Assembly: GCF_001625595.1 (NCBI RefSeq)
Contig: NZ_AUXT01000145.1
Span: 1-64,000, forward strand
Direction: 5' to 3'
Origin: Pseudoalteromonas luteoviolacea NCIMB 1942
GTDB lineage: Bacteria; Pseudomonadota; Gammaproteobacteria; Enterobacterales; Alteromonadaceae
Length of the DNA stretch: 64,000 bases
The translations under genes and the position numbers were made by a program. The notes under the pieces are model-generated. The model ran no database searches. It was not told the DNA's origin and was given only the letters and a program-made list of their open reading frames with translations. This document shows positions 56,104-64,000 of this stretch, piece after piece (the first letter of the stretch is position 1; each line of letters starts with the position of its first letter).

Positions 56104-56854
56104 AGAGAAGTACGAGTTCAATCAAGCGCAATTGCGCATTGCCCATATTACAGACACACACTTATTTGCCAATGACGGTGGGGAATATTTTGGCGTGAAC
56201 ACAGCGCAGCACTTGGGTGCCGTTTTAGACACGCTTGCACAATTGAATTTAGATGCAGTTATCTTTGGTGGCGATCTCACCCAAGATCATACTTATGGGT
56301 CATATCAGCTATTTGCAAGGCTGATAGCCGACTCTAAGTTGGAGTGCCCGCTATTTTGGTTACCAGGCAACCATGATGAAATCGACTATTTATTAAAAAT
56401 CAGCCAAGGACAAATTCAGCATGCTAAACGTATCGTTTTTGAATTGGGTCAAATACTGCTTGTTAATAGTAAAGGGCCGACGCCCGCTGGCTGGGTAGAA
56501 ACTTCACATTTACACGAAATAGAAAAACATTCTGAGTTGCCTAGTGTTGTTTTTTGTCATCATAACCCTTTGTCTATTGCGGGCTACCTCGATAAACATA
56601 TGTTAGAAAACGGTCCTCAGTTACTTAATCGGCTAGTGGATACCGGGCAAATTCTGGGTTTATTTCATGGCCATGTACATCACGAGTACCAGTTTATGTT
56701 TCGAGGCCTGAGTCTCTATGCAACCCCTGCGACTTCAATCCAGTTCACCAAGAATACAGAGCAGTGGCAACAAGAAAATTTAGGTGCAGCTTACAGGTTG
56801 ATTAGTTGGACAAAGGATGGCATACAAACAGAGGTTAAATGGCTCGAAAAATAA
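56090..56854 (+). CDS. cpdA: 3',5'-cyclic-AMP phosphodiesterase CpdA
   Basis: A 254-residue calcineurin-like metallophosphodiesterase. The metal motifs are Asp22-x-His24 (ITDTHLF), GGDLTQD, PGNHDE, CHHNP and GHVHHE. It lowers cAMP. ATG 56090 is supported by GGGA eight bases upstream; an in-frame ATG at 56081 adds three residues. It overlaps yqiA by 16 bases. Confidence 0.92.
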   Translation: MGWFKEKYEFNQAQLRIAHITDTHLFANDGGEYFGVNTAQHLGAVLDTLAQLNLDAVIFGGDLTQDHTYGSYQLFARLIADSKLECPLFWLPGNHDEIDYLLKISQGQIQHAKRIVFELGQILLVNSKGPTPAGWVETSHLHEIEKHSELPSVVFCHHNPLSIAGYLDKHMLENGPQLLNRLVDTGQILGLFHGHVHHEYQFMFRGLSLYATPATSIQFTKNTEQWQQENLGAAYRLISWTKDGIQTEVKWLEK

Positions 56855-57396
56855 TTTATATCCACGGCTTCAATAGTTCAGAGAAGTCATTTAAAGCAAA
56901 ACAATTTGGTGAGTTTTGCCAAGCCCAATGCGAATATGTTGTACCACGTTTACACTATGATCCGCGTATTGCTATTATTCAACTTGAGCAGTTAATTGAT
57001 AAAGATTGTGTACTTGTTGGCAGTTCGTTAGGAGGGTTTTACGCAACGTATTTATCTGAACGCTTTGCAATTAAAGCGGTTGTTGTAAACCCAGCAATCA
57101 GGCCGGATAAATTGTTATGGGATTACCTCGGAACTCAGTATAATCCCTATCAGGATATAGAATATGAGCTTACCAAAGAACATGTATTCGCGCTCAAGAG
57201 AATGTATGTAAAGCAATTAACTACTCCAAGCAATATTTTGCTGTTACAGCAAACTGGTGACGAGGTGTTACCCTATCAAGAGGCTGTGGAGTATTATCGT
57301 GACTGCCCATCGAAAATAGAGTTTGGTGGAGATCACAGTTTCATGAATTTTGAAAGGCACTTTAATCGCCTCGCCAATTTTCTTAAAATTAACTAA
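56839..57396 (+). CDS. yqiA: YqiA-like alpha/beta hydrolase (UPF0227)
   Basis: A 185-residue small esterase. It opens with IIYIHGFNSSEKSFK, has the nucleophile Ser63 in GSSLGG, and a catalytic His in GGDHSFMNF. It hydrolyses short acyl esters in vitro in E. coli; the natural substrate is unknown. It is placed between cpdA and parE, as in E. coli. Confidence 0.92.
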   Translation: MARKIIYIHGFNSSEKSFKAKQFGEFCQAQCEYVVPRLHYDPRIAIIQLEQLIDKDCVLVGSSLGGFYATYLSERFAIKAVVVNPAIRPDKLLWDYLGTQYNPYQDIEYELTKEHVFALKRMYVKQLTTPSNILLLQQTGDEVLPYQEAVEYYRDCPSKIEFGGDHSFMNFERHFNRLANFLKIN

Positions 57397-57428
57397 AACA
57401 TAAAGAAATAACTTAGTCAGTAGCATTT

Positions 57429-59318
57429 ATGAGTCAGCAAAATTATAACGCAGAAGCCATTGAGGTGTTAAATGGCTTAGAGCCAGTTAAACGCCGTCCG
57501 GGTATGTATACGGACACCACTCGACCAAATCACTTGGGTCAGGAAGTTATCGACAACAGTGTTGATGAAGCATTGGCAGGTCATGCGAGTAAAATCGATG
57601 TAATTTTGCATGAAGATAACTCGCTGCAAGTCATTGATGATGGCCGTGGTATGCCTGTGGATGTACACCCAGAAGAAGGGATCCCAGGTGTCGAATTAAT
57701 ATTAACTAAGCTTCATGCCGGTGGTAAGTTCTCAAATAAAAACTACCAATTCTCAGGTGGTTTGCACGGCGTGGGCATCTCGGTTGTAAACGCACTCTCT
57801 ACGCGTGTGGAAGTAACGGTAAAACGTGATGCACAGCAGTTTGAAATAGCTTTTGAAAACGGTGACAAAGTACAGGATTTGGAGGTAACTGGCAGTGTTG
57901 GTAAGCGTAACACAGGTACTTCAGTGCAGTTTTGGCCAGATGCTAGCTATTTCGACTCTGCCAACTACTCTTTGACAAAACTAAACCATTTACTCAAAGC
58001 AAAAGCTGTTTTATGTCCCGGCTTACGTATTCGTTTTATTAATAAACAAACCAAAGAAACTCAAGAGTGGCATTATGAGTCGGGTTTGCAAGATTACTTA
58101 ATCGACAGTGCTAAAGATTTAGAAGTGCTACCGAAATCTCCGTTTACAGGGAATTTCAGTGGCTCTACTGAGGGGGTTGACTGGGCACTGCATTGGCTGC
58201 CAGAAGGCGGAGAGTTTATCGCTGAAAGCTATGTAAACCTAATCCCAACAGCGCAGGGTGGTACCCATGTAAATGGCTTAAGACAAGGTCTCTTAGAGGC
58301 GATTCGGGAATTCTGTGAATTCCGCAATTTGTTGCCTAGAGGTGTCAAACTGACACCAGATGATGTTTGGGATAAGTGCAGTTATGTACTTTCGGTGAAA
58401 ATGCAGGACCCACAATTTGCTGGCCAAACAAAAGAAAAACTCTCTTCTCGTTCATGTGCAACGTTTGTATCGGGTATTGTAAAAGACGCGTTTAGCCTGT
58501 GGTTGAACGAGCACACTGATACCGCTGAGTTACTGGCTGAACTTTGTATTAGCAACGCACAAAAACGACTACGAGCTGCGAAGAAAGTAGTTCGTAAAAA
58601 AGTGACCAGTGGCCCGGCATTGCCTGGTAAGTTGACTGATTGCTCAGGGAGTGAAACTGAACGTTCAGAGCTATTTTTAGTGGAAGGTGACTCGGCAGGT
58701 GGTTCAGCTAAGCAGGCTCGTGACCGAGAGTTTCAGGCCATCATGCCACTGCGTGGTAAAATTCTGAATACTTGGGAAGTCGACTCGGGTCAGATTTTGG
58801 CCTCTCAAGAAGTCCATGATATTTCTGTCGCATTAGGAATTGACCCCGATTCAACAGATTTATCTGCGTTGCGCTATGGCAAAGTGTGTATCCTTGCTGA
58901 TGCAGACTCGGACGGTCTGCACATTGCAACCTTATTATGTGCGTTGTTTGTAAAGCATTTCCCAACCTTGGTTGAGGCAGGGCACGTTTACGTTGCAATG
59001 CCGCCGCTATTTAGGATAGATGTGGGCAAAGAAGTATATTACGCACTAGATGAAGATGAAAAGCGTGGGATATTAGACCGTATTGAAGCCGAGAAAAAAC
59101 GCGGTAAGGTAAATGTGCAGCGATTTAAGGGCTTGGGTGAAATGAACCCAATGCAACTACGTGAGACCACGATGGACCCTAACACTCGCCGTTTAGTTCA
59201 GCTTACTTTGGATGAGCAAGAACAGACGATGGAAATGATGGATATGCTGTTGGCGAAAAAGCGCTCCGGCGATCGTAAAGCTTGGTTAGAGCAACATGGC
59301 GACAAAGCCGAGGTATAA
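57429..59318 (+). CDS. parE: DNA topoisomerase IV subunit B
   Basis: A 629-residue GHKL-ATPase topoisomerase subunit. ATP motifs (VIDNSVDEALAG, DDGRGMPV, GLHGVGISVVNAL) and the TOPRIM motif EGDSAGGSAKQ plus the DADSDGLHI acids are intact. It separates daughter chromosomes with ParC. It lies 18 bp before parC. Confidence 0.96.
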   Translation: MSQQNYNAEAIEVLNGLEPVKRRPGMYTDTTRPNHLGQEVIDNSVDEALAGHASKIDVILHEDNSLQVIDDGRGMPVDVHPEEGIPGVELILTKLHAGGKFSNKNYQFSGGLHGVGISVVNALSTRVEVTVKRDAQQFEIAFENGDKVQDLEVTGSVGKRNTGTSVQFWPDASYFDSANYSLTKLNHLLKAKAVLCPGLRIRFINKQTKETQEWHYESGLQDYLIDSAKDLEVLPKSPFTGNFSGSTEGVDWALHWLPEGGEFIAESYVNLIPTAQGGTHVNGLRQGLLEAIREFCEFRNLLPRGVKLTPDDVWDKCSYVLSVKMQDPQFAGQTKEKLSSRSCATFVSGIVKDAFSLWLNEHTDTAELLAELCISNAQKRLRAAKKVVRKKVTSGPALPGKLTDCSGSETERSELFLVEGDSAGGSAKQARDREFQAIMPLRGKILNTWEVDSGQILASQEVHDISVALGIDPDSTDLSALRYGKVCILADADSDGLHIATLLCALFVKHFPTLVEAGHVYVAMPPLFRIDVGKEVYYALDEDEKRGILDRIEAEKKRGKVNVQRFKGLGEMNPMQLRETTMDPNTRRLVQLTLDEQEQTMEMMDMLLAKKRSGDRKAWLEQHGDKAEV

Positions 59319-59336
59319 CAAGAAGTAAGGTGTGTC

Positions 59337-61631
59337 ATGACTGATCCACAAGCCCTGTCATTGCAGGGTATAGAACAATTACCAATGGGGCGCTTTACTG
59401 AAGACGCCTACTTAAATTACTCCATGTACGTGATCATGGATAGGGCATTGCCACATATTGGTGATGGCTTAAAACCAGTTCAACGTCGTATTGTTTATGC
59501 GATGAGTGAACTGGGTTTATCTGCTGCTGCAAAGTATAAGAAGTCTGCGCGTACGGTTGGTGACGTGCTAGGTAAGTATCACCCGCACGGTGACAGTGCA
59601 TGTTACGAAGCCATGGTGTTAATGGCGCAGCCGTTTTCATATCGATATCCGCTGGTGGATGGTCAAGGCAACTGGGGTGCTGCGGATGATCCTAAATCAT
59701 TTGCTGCGATGCGTTATACCGAAGCTCGATTATCAAAATTTTCAGAAGTGCTGCTCAAGGAACTCGGTCAGGGCACTGTGGACTGGGCCCCCAATTTTGA
59801 TGGCACGATGAAAGAGCCGCAGGTATTACCCGCACGTCTACCACATATCTTATTAAATGGCGTGACCGGTATTGCAGTTGGTATGGCTACTGACATTCCA
59901 CCGCATAACGTTAATGAGCTGGCAACAGCGTGCTGTATGCTGCTGGACAAGCCGAAAACGACGTTAGAGGAATTACTGGAAGTCGTTAAAGCACCAGATT
60001 ACCCCACTAAAGCTGAAATTATTACGCCAAAAGACGATATCCGTAAAATCTATACGACTGGCCGTGGGTCAATCAAGATGCGTGCTGTGTATCAAGAAGA
60101 GCAAGGCGAAATCGTTATTACGGCATTGCCGCATCAAACGTCTGGCGGAAAAATACTAGAGCAAATCGCCGCGCAAATGACAGCTAAGAAGCTACCGATG
60201 GTTGCGGACTTGCGCGATGAATCTGACCATGAGAACCCAACGCGAATTGTTGTCGTACCGCGTTCAAACCGCGTTAAAGCAGAGCCGTTAATGGCGCACT
60301 TATTCGCGACGACCGACCTTGAGAAAAACTATCGTGTAAACCTCAATATGATTGGGCTTGATGGGCGTCCACAAGTTAAAGATATACAACAAATTCTTTC
60401 TGAGTGGCTGATATTCCGCCGTGAAACTGTGCGCAGAAGACTACAGTATCGTTTAGATAAGGTAGTGGCTCGTTTGCACATCTTAGAAGGCTTGATGGTT
60501 GCTTTCTTAAACATTGATGAAGTGATTGAGATCATTCGTAATGAAGAAGATCCAAAAGCTGAGTTAATGTCTCGTTTTGGGCTGTCTGAAACACAAGCCG
60601 AAGCGATTCTTGACTTAAAACTGCGCCACCTAGCTAAGCTAGAAGAGATGAAGATCCGCGGTGAACAAGATGAGCTAAGCAAAGAGCGCGATAAGCTAGA
60701 GCTAACATTGGGTTCTGAGCGTCGTATGTCGACGTTAATGAAAAGAGAGATCCAGGAAGCGGCTGAGCTATATGGTGACGAAAGACGTTCTCCAGTTATT
60801 GAAAGACAAGAAGCTAAAGCGCTTAGCGAGAAGGATTTGATCCCATCAGAAGCGGTTACAGTGGTGCTCTCAGAAAAAGGTTGGGCACGATTTGCCAAAG
60901 GTCATGAGATTGACGCTGGGGGTTTAAACTATCGGTCTGGAGATAGCTATAAAGCCTCTGCCAAAGGTAAGAGCAATCAACCTGCGGTCTTTTTGGACAG
61001 CTCTGGTCGAGCCTTTGCAACAGATGCTCATAGCTTACCGTCAGCGAGAAGCCAAGGTGAGCCTATGACTGGCCGTTTTAACCTTGTCGCTGGGGCTAAT
61101 TTTGAACACGTCATAATGGGCGAAGAGCAAGAGTTGTATTTAATGGCCACTGATGGTGGCTATGGCTTTATTACAGAATTTTCTGATCTTGTGAGCAAGA
61201 ATAAAAATGGTAAAGCACTAGTAAGCATTCCAAAAGGGGCTGAGCTGATGGCGCCAATTGCTGTTAATGATGTTGCTACAGATCGCTTGATGGCAATTTC
61301 GAATGAAGGTCGTATGCTGCTGTTCCCGCTCAGAGATTTACCGAAATTGGCTAAAGGTAAAGGGAACAAGATTATCTCCATACCGACTGCCAAAGTGCAG
61401 GCAAGAGAAGAGTTTGTAAAAGTACTGGCAGTCGTCCCAGAAGGTCGAACTGTCACACTGTATGCGGGTAAACGAAAGCTCACTCTTAAGCATTCCGATC
61501 TAGAGCACTATTTCGGAGAGCGTGGCCGACGAGGCAATAAGCTGCCAAGAGGCTTACAACGTGTCGATAACTTTGAAATTGAGTTCTTAGAGACCGAAGA
61601 TACCAATATCGAAGGCGATACAGAAGCTTAG
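59337..61631 (+). CDS. parC: DNA topoisomerase IV subunit A
   Basis: A 764-residue subunit with catalytic Tyr127 (MRYTEARLS), followed by the coiled-coil gate and the C-terminal beta-pinwheel. In the quinolone-resistance region, Ser87 and Glu91 (E. coli Ser80 and Glu84) are both the sensitive residues. A hairpin terminator follows 13 bp after the stop. Confidence 0.96.
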   Translation: MTDPQALSLQGIEQLPMGRFTEDAYLNYSMYVIMDRALPHIGDGLKPVQRRIVYAMSELGLSAAAKYKKSARTVGDVLGKYHPHGDSACYEAMVLMAQPFSYRYPLVDGQGNWGAADDPKSFAAMRYTEARLSKFSEVLLKELGQGTVDWAPNFDGTMKEPQVLPARLPHILLNGVTGIAVGMATDIPPHNVNELATACCMLLDKPKTTLEELLEVVKAPDYPTKAEIITPKDDIRKIYTTGRGSIKMRAVYQEEQGEIVITALPHQTSGGKILEQIAAQMTAKKLPMVADLRDESDHENPTRIVVVPRSNRVKAEPLMAHLFATTDLEKNYRVNLNMIGLDGRPQVKDIQQILSEWLIFRRETVRRRLQYRLDKVVARLHILEGLMVAFLNIDEVIEIIRNEEDPKAELMSRFGLSETQAEAILDLKLRHLAKLEEMKIRGEQDELSKERDKLELTLGSERRMSTLMKREIQEAAELYGDERRSPVIERQEAKALSEKDLIPSEAVTVVLSEKGWARFAKGHEIDAGGLNYRSGDSYKASAKGKSNQPAVFLDSSGRAFATDAHSLPSARSQGEPMTGRFNLVAGANFEHVIMGEEQELYLMATDGGYGFITEFSDLVSKNKNGKALVSIPKGAELMAPIAVNDVATDRLMAISNEGRMLLFPLRDLPKLAKGKGNKIISIPTAKVQAREEFVKVLAVVPEGRTVTLYAGKRKLTLKHSDLEHYFGERGRRGNKLPRGLQRVDNFEIEFLETEDTNIEGDTEA

Positions 61632-61644
61632 CAGCTAACAGTAG

Positions 61645-61671
61645 AGCGGGTCGCATGACCCGCTTTTTTAT
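61645..61671 (+). terminator. Terminator of the parE-parC unit
   Basis: AGCGGGTC (61645-61652) and GACCCGCT (61657-61664) form a perfect 8-bp GC-rich stem around a four-base loop, followed by a TTTTTTA run. Confidence 0.9.
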
Positions 61672-61812
61672 GGCTGCCTCTATTATTAATGGTGAGCGAA
61701 TTGTCATCATTTTCTCGCCAACCTGTCATTTTGCCGTAAAAACCCTAATGTATGACAAGCAATTTCTATCTGAGTCGGCTAGAATATGCGGTTATAAGTT
61801 ATTCTTGTTCAG

Positions 61813-61837
61813 AGTGACACCTAACTAAGGTGACACT
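61813..61837 (+). promoter_or_regulatory. Hairpin in the leader of the phosphoribosyltransferase gene
   Basis: AGTGACACCT (61813-61822) and AGGTGACACT (61828-61837) pair over ten bases with one A-A mismatch around a five-base loop, ending 23 bp before the ATG at 61861. No T-run follows. It could control translation or mark an operator; the role is unknown. The rest of 61672-61812 shows no gene. Confidence 0.4.
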
Positions 61838-61860
61838 CGCACTGACAATACGGGGTTTTT

Positions 61861-62424
61861 ATGTCTGAGAAGTGCTACATTACAGCGCAACAGTTACTAG
61901 AGGATTCTTTCCGTCTAGCGGCTCAAGTTTATGAAGATGGGTTCCGTCCTGATTTTATCATTGGTATTTGGCGAGGGGGCGCACCTATTGGGATCGCTGT
62001 GCAAGAGTACTACGACTACAAAGGCATCGAAACTGATCACATCGCTGTTCGTACATCTTCTTACTATGGTATCGGCCAACAGTCTAAAGAAATTAAAGTA
62101 CACGGTTTACATTACATCATTGAAAATGCCAATGCAGGTGACTCGCTATTGATTGTCGATGACGTTTTTGACTCTGGCCGCAGCATTTATGCATTACGTG
62201 AAAAGCTTGAAGAATTAATGCGTTTGAATCTACCAAAAGATATTCGAGTTGCTTGCCCGTATTACAAACCGACCAACAAGAAAGTACCAATGACGCCAGA
62301 CTATTATATTCACGAGTCGGATGAATGGTTGGTATTTCCACACGAGCTTTCAGGGCTCACACCTGATGAGTTGATTGCAGGTAAGTCAGATCTGGCTAAT
62401 ATCAAAGAACTATTCACAAAGTAA
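61861..62424 (+). CDS. Purine-type phosphoribosyltransferase
   Basis: A 187-residue type I phosphoribosyltransferase. The PRPP-binding loop LLIVDDVFDSGRSI is at about residues 97-110, and IIGIWRGGAPIG lies in the N-terminal part. It resembles hypoxanthine/xanthine salvage enzymes, but I cannot tell which base it uses. ATG 61861 is the natural start. It is flanked by terminators on both sides and is probably monocistronic. Confidence 0.85.
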   Translation: MSEKCYITAQQLLEDSFRLAAQVYEDGFRPDFIIGIWRGGAPIGIAVQEYYDYKGIETDHIAVRTSSYYGIGQQSKEIKVHGLHYIIENANAGDSLLIVDDVFDSGRSIYALREKLEELMRLNLPKDIRVACPYYKPTNKKVPMTPDYYIHESDEWLVFPHELSGLTPDELIAGKSDLANIKELFTK

Positions 62425-62444
62425 TTAATAGTTCGCAAATATAG

Positions 62445-62478
62445 GCCGTCGAAAATTCACGTTTTCGGCGGCTTTTTT
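62445..62478 (+). terminator. Terminator of the phosphoribosyltransferase gene
   Basis: GCCGTCGAAAA (62445-62455) and TTTTCGGCGGC (62462-62472) pair over 11 bp with one T-G pair, followed by TTTTTTA. Confidence 0.88.
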
Positions 62479-62537
62479 ATGGCTGCGCATAAGTGCATTT
62501 GTTACACTCCAGCCATTGTGATTTATGCATATTTTGT

Positions 62538-63455
62538 ATGACAGACTACCAATCAATTTTAGACCGTACCGTGTCGCATGTGCAGCCTTTTTTAAGGCAA
62601 GGGCAGGTCGCAGACTATATTCCTGCATTAGCCGAGCAGCCACTCGGCCAATTTGCTATCGCGGTTCAAGCCCAGTCAGGTGAAACTTATTGTGCAGGGG
62701 GTTGTGATGCCAAGTTTACGGTGCAGTCGGTGTCCAAGGTGATGACTTTGACGCTCGCTTTACAGCGCTATGGAGATGAATTGTGGCACAGAGTTGGCAA
62801 AGAGCCATCCGGGACTGCTTTTAACTCTCTTACACAGCTTGAGTTTGAAAATGGCATTCCAAGAAACCCGTTTATTAATGCAGGTGCAATTGTTACTTGT
62901 GATGCTTTGTACTCTCGTTTGAGCGCTCCTATCCACACAATGCTTGAAAGCTATCGTATGCAAACGGGTAATCCGAAGCTATCTATTAATAAGGTTGTTG
63001 CTCAGTCTGAGTATGAGCATCGATATCGCAATGCAGCAATGGCGTATTTAATGAAATCATTTGGCAACTTTAACAATGAAGTTGAAGAAGTGCTTTGGTC
63101 CTATTTTAATTTTTGTGCCATTGAGATGAATGTTGCGGAGTTGGCGAAGTGCTTTTCGTATTTGTCTAACAGCGGTGTTTGCACCCAGACAAGCCAACAA
63201 ATATTGCCCGCAAAGCAAGTACAGCAATTGAACTCTCTGTTATTTACCAGCGGCCTTTATGATGCAGCCGGCGACTTTGGCTATCGTGTTGGTATGCCAG
63301 GGAAATCTGGTGTTTCTGGCGCGATAATCGCGGTTGTGCCTGGACGTTTTACTATAGCGGTGTGGTCACCGGGGCTTGATAAAGTAGGGAACTCTGTTGC
63401 AGGTATTGCGGCACTAGAATTTCTTGCTGAAGAGCTCGGCACAGCGATCTTCTAA
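62538..63455 (+). CDS. glsA: Glutaminase GlsA
   Basis: A 305-residue serine-dependent glutaminase. The catalytic S-x-x-K is Ser64-Lys67 in QSVSKVM, and RNPFINAGAI and VGMPGKSGVSGAI motifs are present. It releases ammonia from glutamine. ATG 62538 gives the family length; a frame from 62493 would run through the region just after the preceding terminator. Confidence 0.93.
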   Translation: MTDYQSILDRTVSHVQPFLRQGQVADYIPALAEQPLGQFAIAVQAQSGETYCAGGCDAKFTVQSVSKVMTLTLALQRYGDELWHRVGKEPSGTAFNSLTQLEFENGIPRNPFINAGAIVTCDALYSRLSAPIHTMLESYRMQTGNPKLSINKVVAQSEYEHRYRNAAMAYLMKSFGNFNNEVEEVLWSYFNFCAIEMNVAELAKCFSYLSNSGVCTQTSQQILPAKQVQQLNSLLFTSGLYDAAGDFGYRVGMPGKSGVSGAIIAVVPGRFTIAVWSPGLDKVGNSVAGIAALEFLAEELGTAIF

Positions 63456-63463
63456 CGCCACTC

Positions 63464-63490
63464 AAAGCGCGATGTCTATCGCGCTTTTTA
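63464..63490. terminator. Terminator between glsA and the kinase gene
   Basis: AAAGCGCGAT (63464-63473) and ATCGCGCTTT (63478-63487) pair over 10 bp around a four-base loop, followed by TT. The A-run and T-run suggest it acts on both convergent genes. Confidence 0.85.
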
Positions 63491-63492
63491 GT

Positions 63493-64000
63493 TTACTGAT
63501 CCCAGTAAGATTGCTCTAGAGAGTCTTCTTTTTCTGGGAGGCCACGAGACAACCTCGGAGAATGCTGCACTAAAACTTCGAAACTTGCGCGATTTGCATA
63601 CTTACTAATTTGTGCTAAGGAAGAGTAAGTGATTGCGGCTTGCTCATGTTTGGCGGAATTAGGCACATTTAAACGGTGGTAAACATTTGCTGATAAGTCG
63701 TGTAAAACAGCCGCTAATGCACAGTCACCCGCGCCATTGGTATTTTTAATCGTATCTGGCCCACCCATGTAAGGGGCTGTATGGCTATACACTCTGACAG
63801 GGTTGTCACAGTGAGGCTTACGCATTGCACGAGAAAATTCATAGCGGTTAAATTCAGGAATCGCACCCGGCAAAAGAGGGTACTCTGTTTCTCGCTTCAT
63901 CTCGTCTTCAACATAACCAGCCATATAGAGTCCAGTTGGGCCTGCGGTACAAATAACCAAGTCTACCCAATCCAGCGCTTTGTCGGCTGCCATTAGTGGA
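63493..64000 (-). CDS. gsk: Inosine/guanosine kinase, C-terminal part (cut by window edge)
   Basis: The reading frame runs from the stop at 63493 to the right edge of the window with no start needed inside it, giving the last 169 residues. The PfkB-type motif NTNGAGDCALAA (catalytic Asp) is present, and the GGPDTIKNTNGAGD segment with the long insertion before it resembles inosine/guanosine kinase. The N-terminal half lies outside the window, so the start, and any promoter, cannot be seen. Confidence 0.85.
   Translation of the reverse strand, partial: PLMAADKALDWVDLVICTAGPTGLYMAGYVEDEMKRETEYPLLPGAIPEFNRYEFSRAMRKPHCDNPVRVYSHTAPYMGGPDTIKNTNGAGDCALAAVLHDLSANVYHRLNVPNSAKHEQAAITYSSLAQISKYANRASFEVLVQHSPRLSRGLPEKEDSLEQSYWDQ

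Noticed and set aside
59580-59620. Quinolone-resistance change in ParC
   Set aside because: Ser87 and Glu91, the equivalents of E. coli Ser80 and Glu84, are both the sensitive residues.

Overview
The window is a 64 kb stretch of a gammaproteobacterial chromosome, almost certainly an Alteromonadales marine bacterium close to Pseudoalteromonas. This rests on gene order and family content: ftsB-ispD-ispF-truD-surE-pcm-nlpD-rpoS, pepA-holC-valS opposite lptFG, hemW-rdgB-yggT-proC-yggS opposite pilTU, and tolC opposite nudF-cpdA-yqiA-parE-parC. It is an inference, because no rRNA gene is present. I see no phage, insertion sequence, integrase or CRISPR array.

Region 1 (359-16507, all + strand) is the accessory part. 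It is a tightly packed 19-gene operon with no internal gap above 22 bp, many 1-14 bp overlaps, and a hairpin terminator at its end. It encodes a type II polyketide-like system for aryl polyene (APE) pigments, and its order matches the known apeC-apeR order gene by gene: chain-length-factor-like ketosynthase, acyltransferase, two ACPs, membrane protein, AMP ligase, dehydratase, glycosyltransferase plus acyltransferase, thioesterase, LolA-like protein, MMPL/RND exporter, DUF3261 lipoprotein, ketosynthase, dehydratase, ketoreductase, ketosynthase. Two genes are added to this core: an MIO-type aromatic amino acid ammonia-lyase, which could make the cinnamate or coumarate starter, and a flavoprotein carrying every motif of a phenol/pyrrole-type flavin-dependent halogenase. 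The predicted product is therefore a possibly halogenated, lipid-linked aryl polyene placed in the outer membrane. This is the most interesting system in the window.

Region 2 (16508-24478) carries small conserved genes (a 55-codon candidate, DUF1653, DUF2947, an unrecognised 209-aa protein), then ftsB, isoprenoid genes ispD and ispF, truD, surE, pcm, nlpD and the stationary-phase sigma factor rpoS.

Region 3 (24446-35170) has valS, holC and pepA on the minus strand, lptF and lptG on the plus strand, an RDD membrane protein, a lone tRNA-Leu(CAA) with its own promoter and terminator, a small membrane protein and an orphan hybrid-free sensor histidine kinase.

Region 4 (35167-48851) holds a DUF885 lipoprotein, the hemW-rdgB-DUF4426-yggT-proC-yggS minus-strand operon, divergent pilT-pilU with a coupled periplasmic binding-protein-like gene, then ruvX, yqgE, gshB, rsmE, an unrecognised 160-aa gene and a DUF350 membrane protein.

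Region 5 (48932-64000) holds glnE, a TcpQ-like protein, an LpxL-type acyltransferase, tolC, the nudF-DUF1249-cpdA-yqiA-parE-parC series, a purine-type phosphoribosyltransferase, glsA and the C-terminal part of an inosine/guanosine kinase cut by the right edge.
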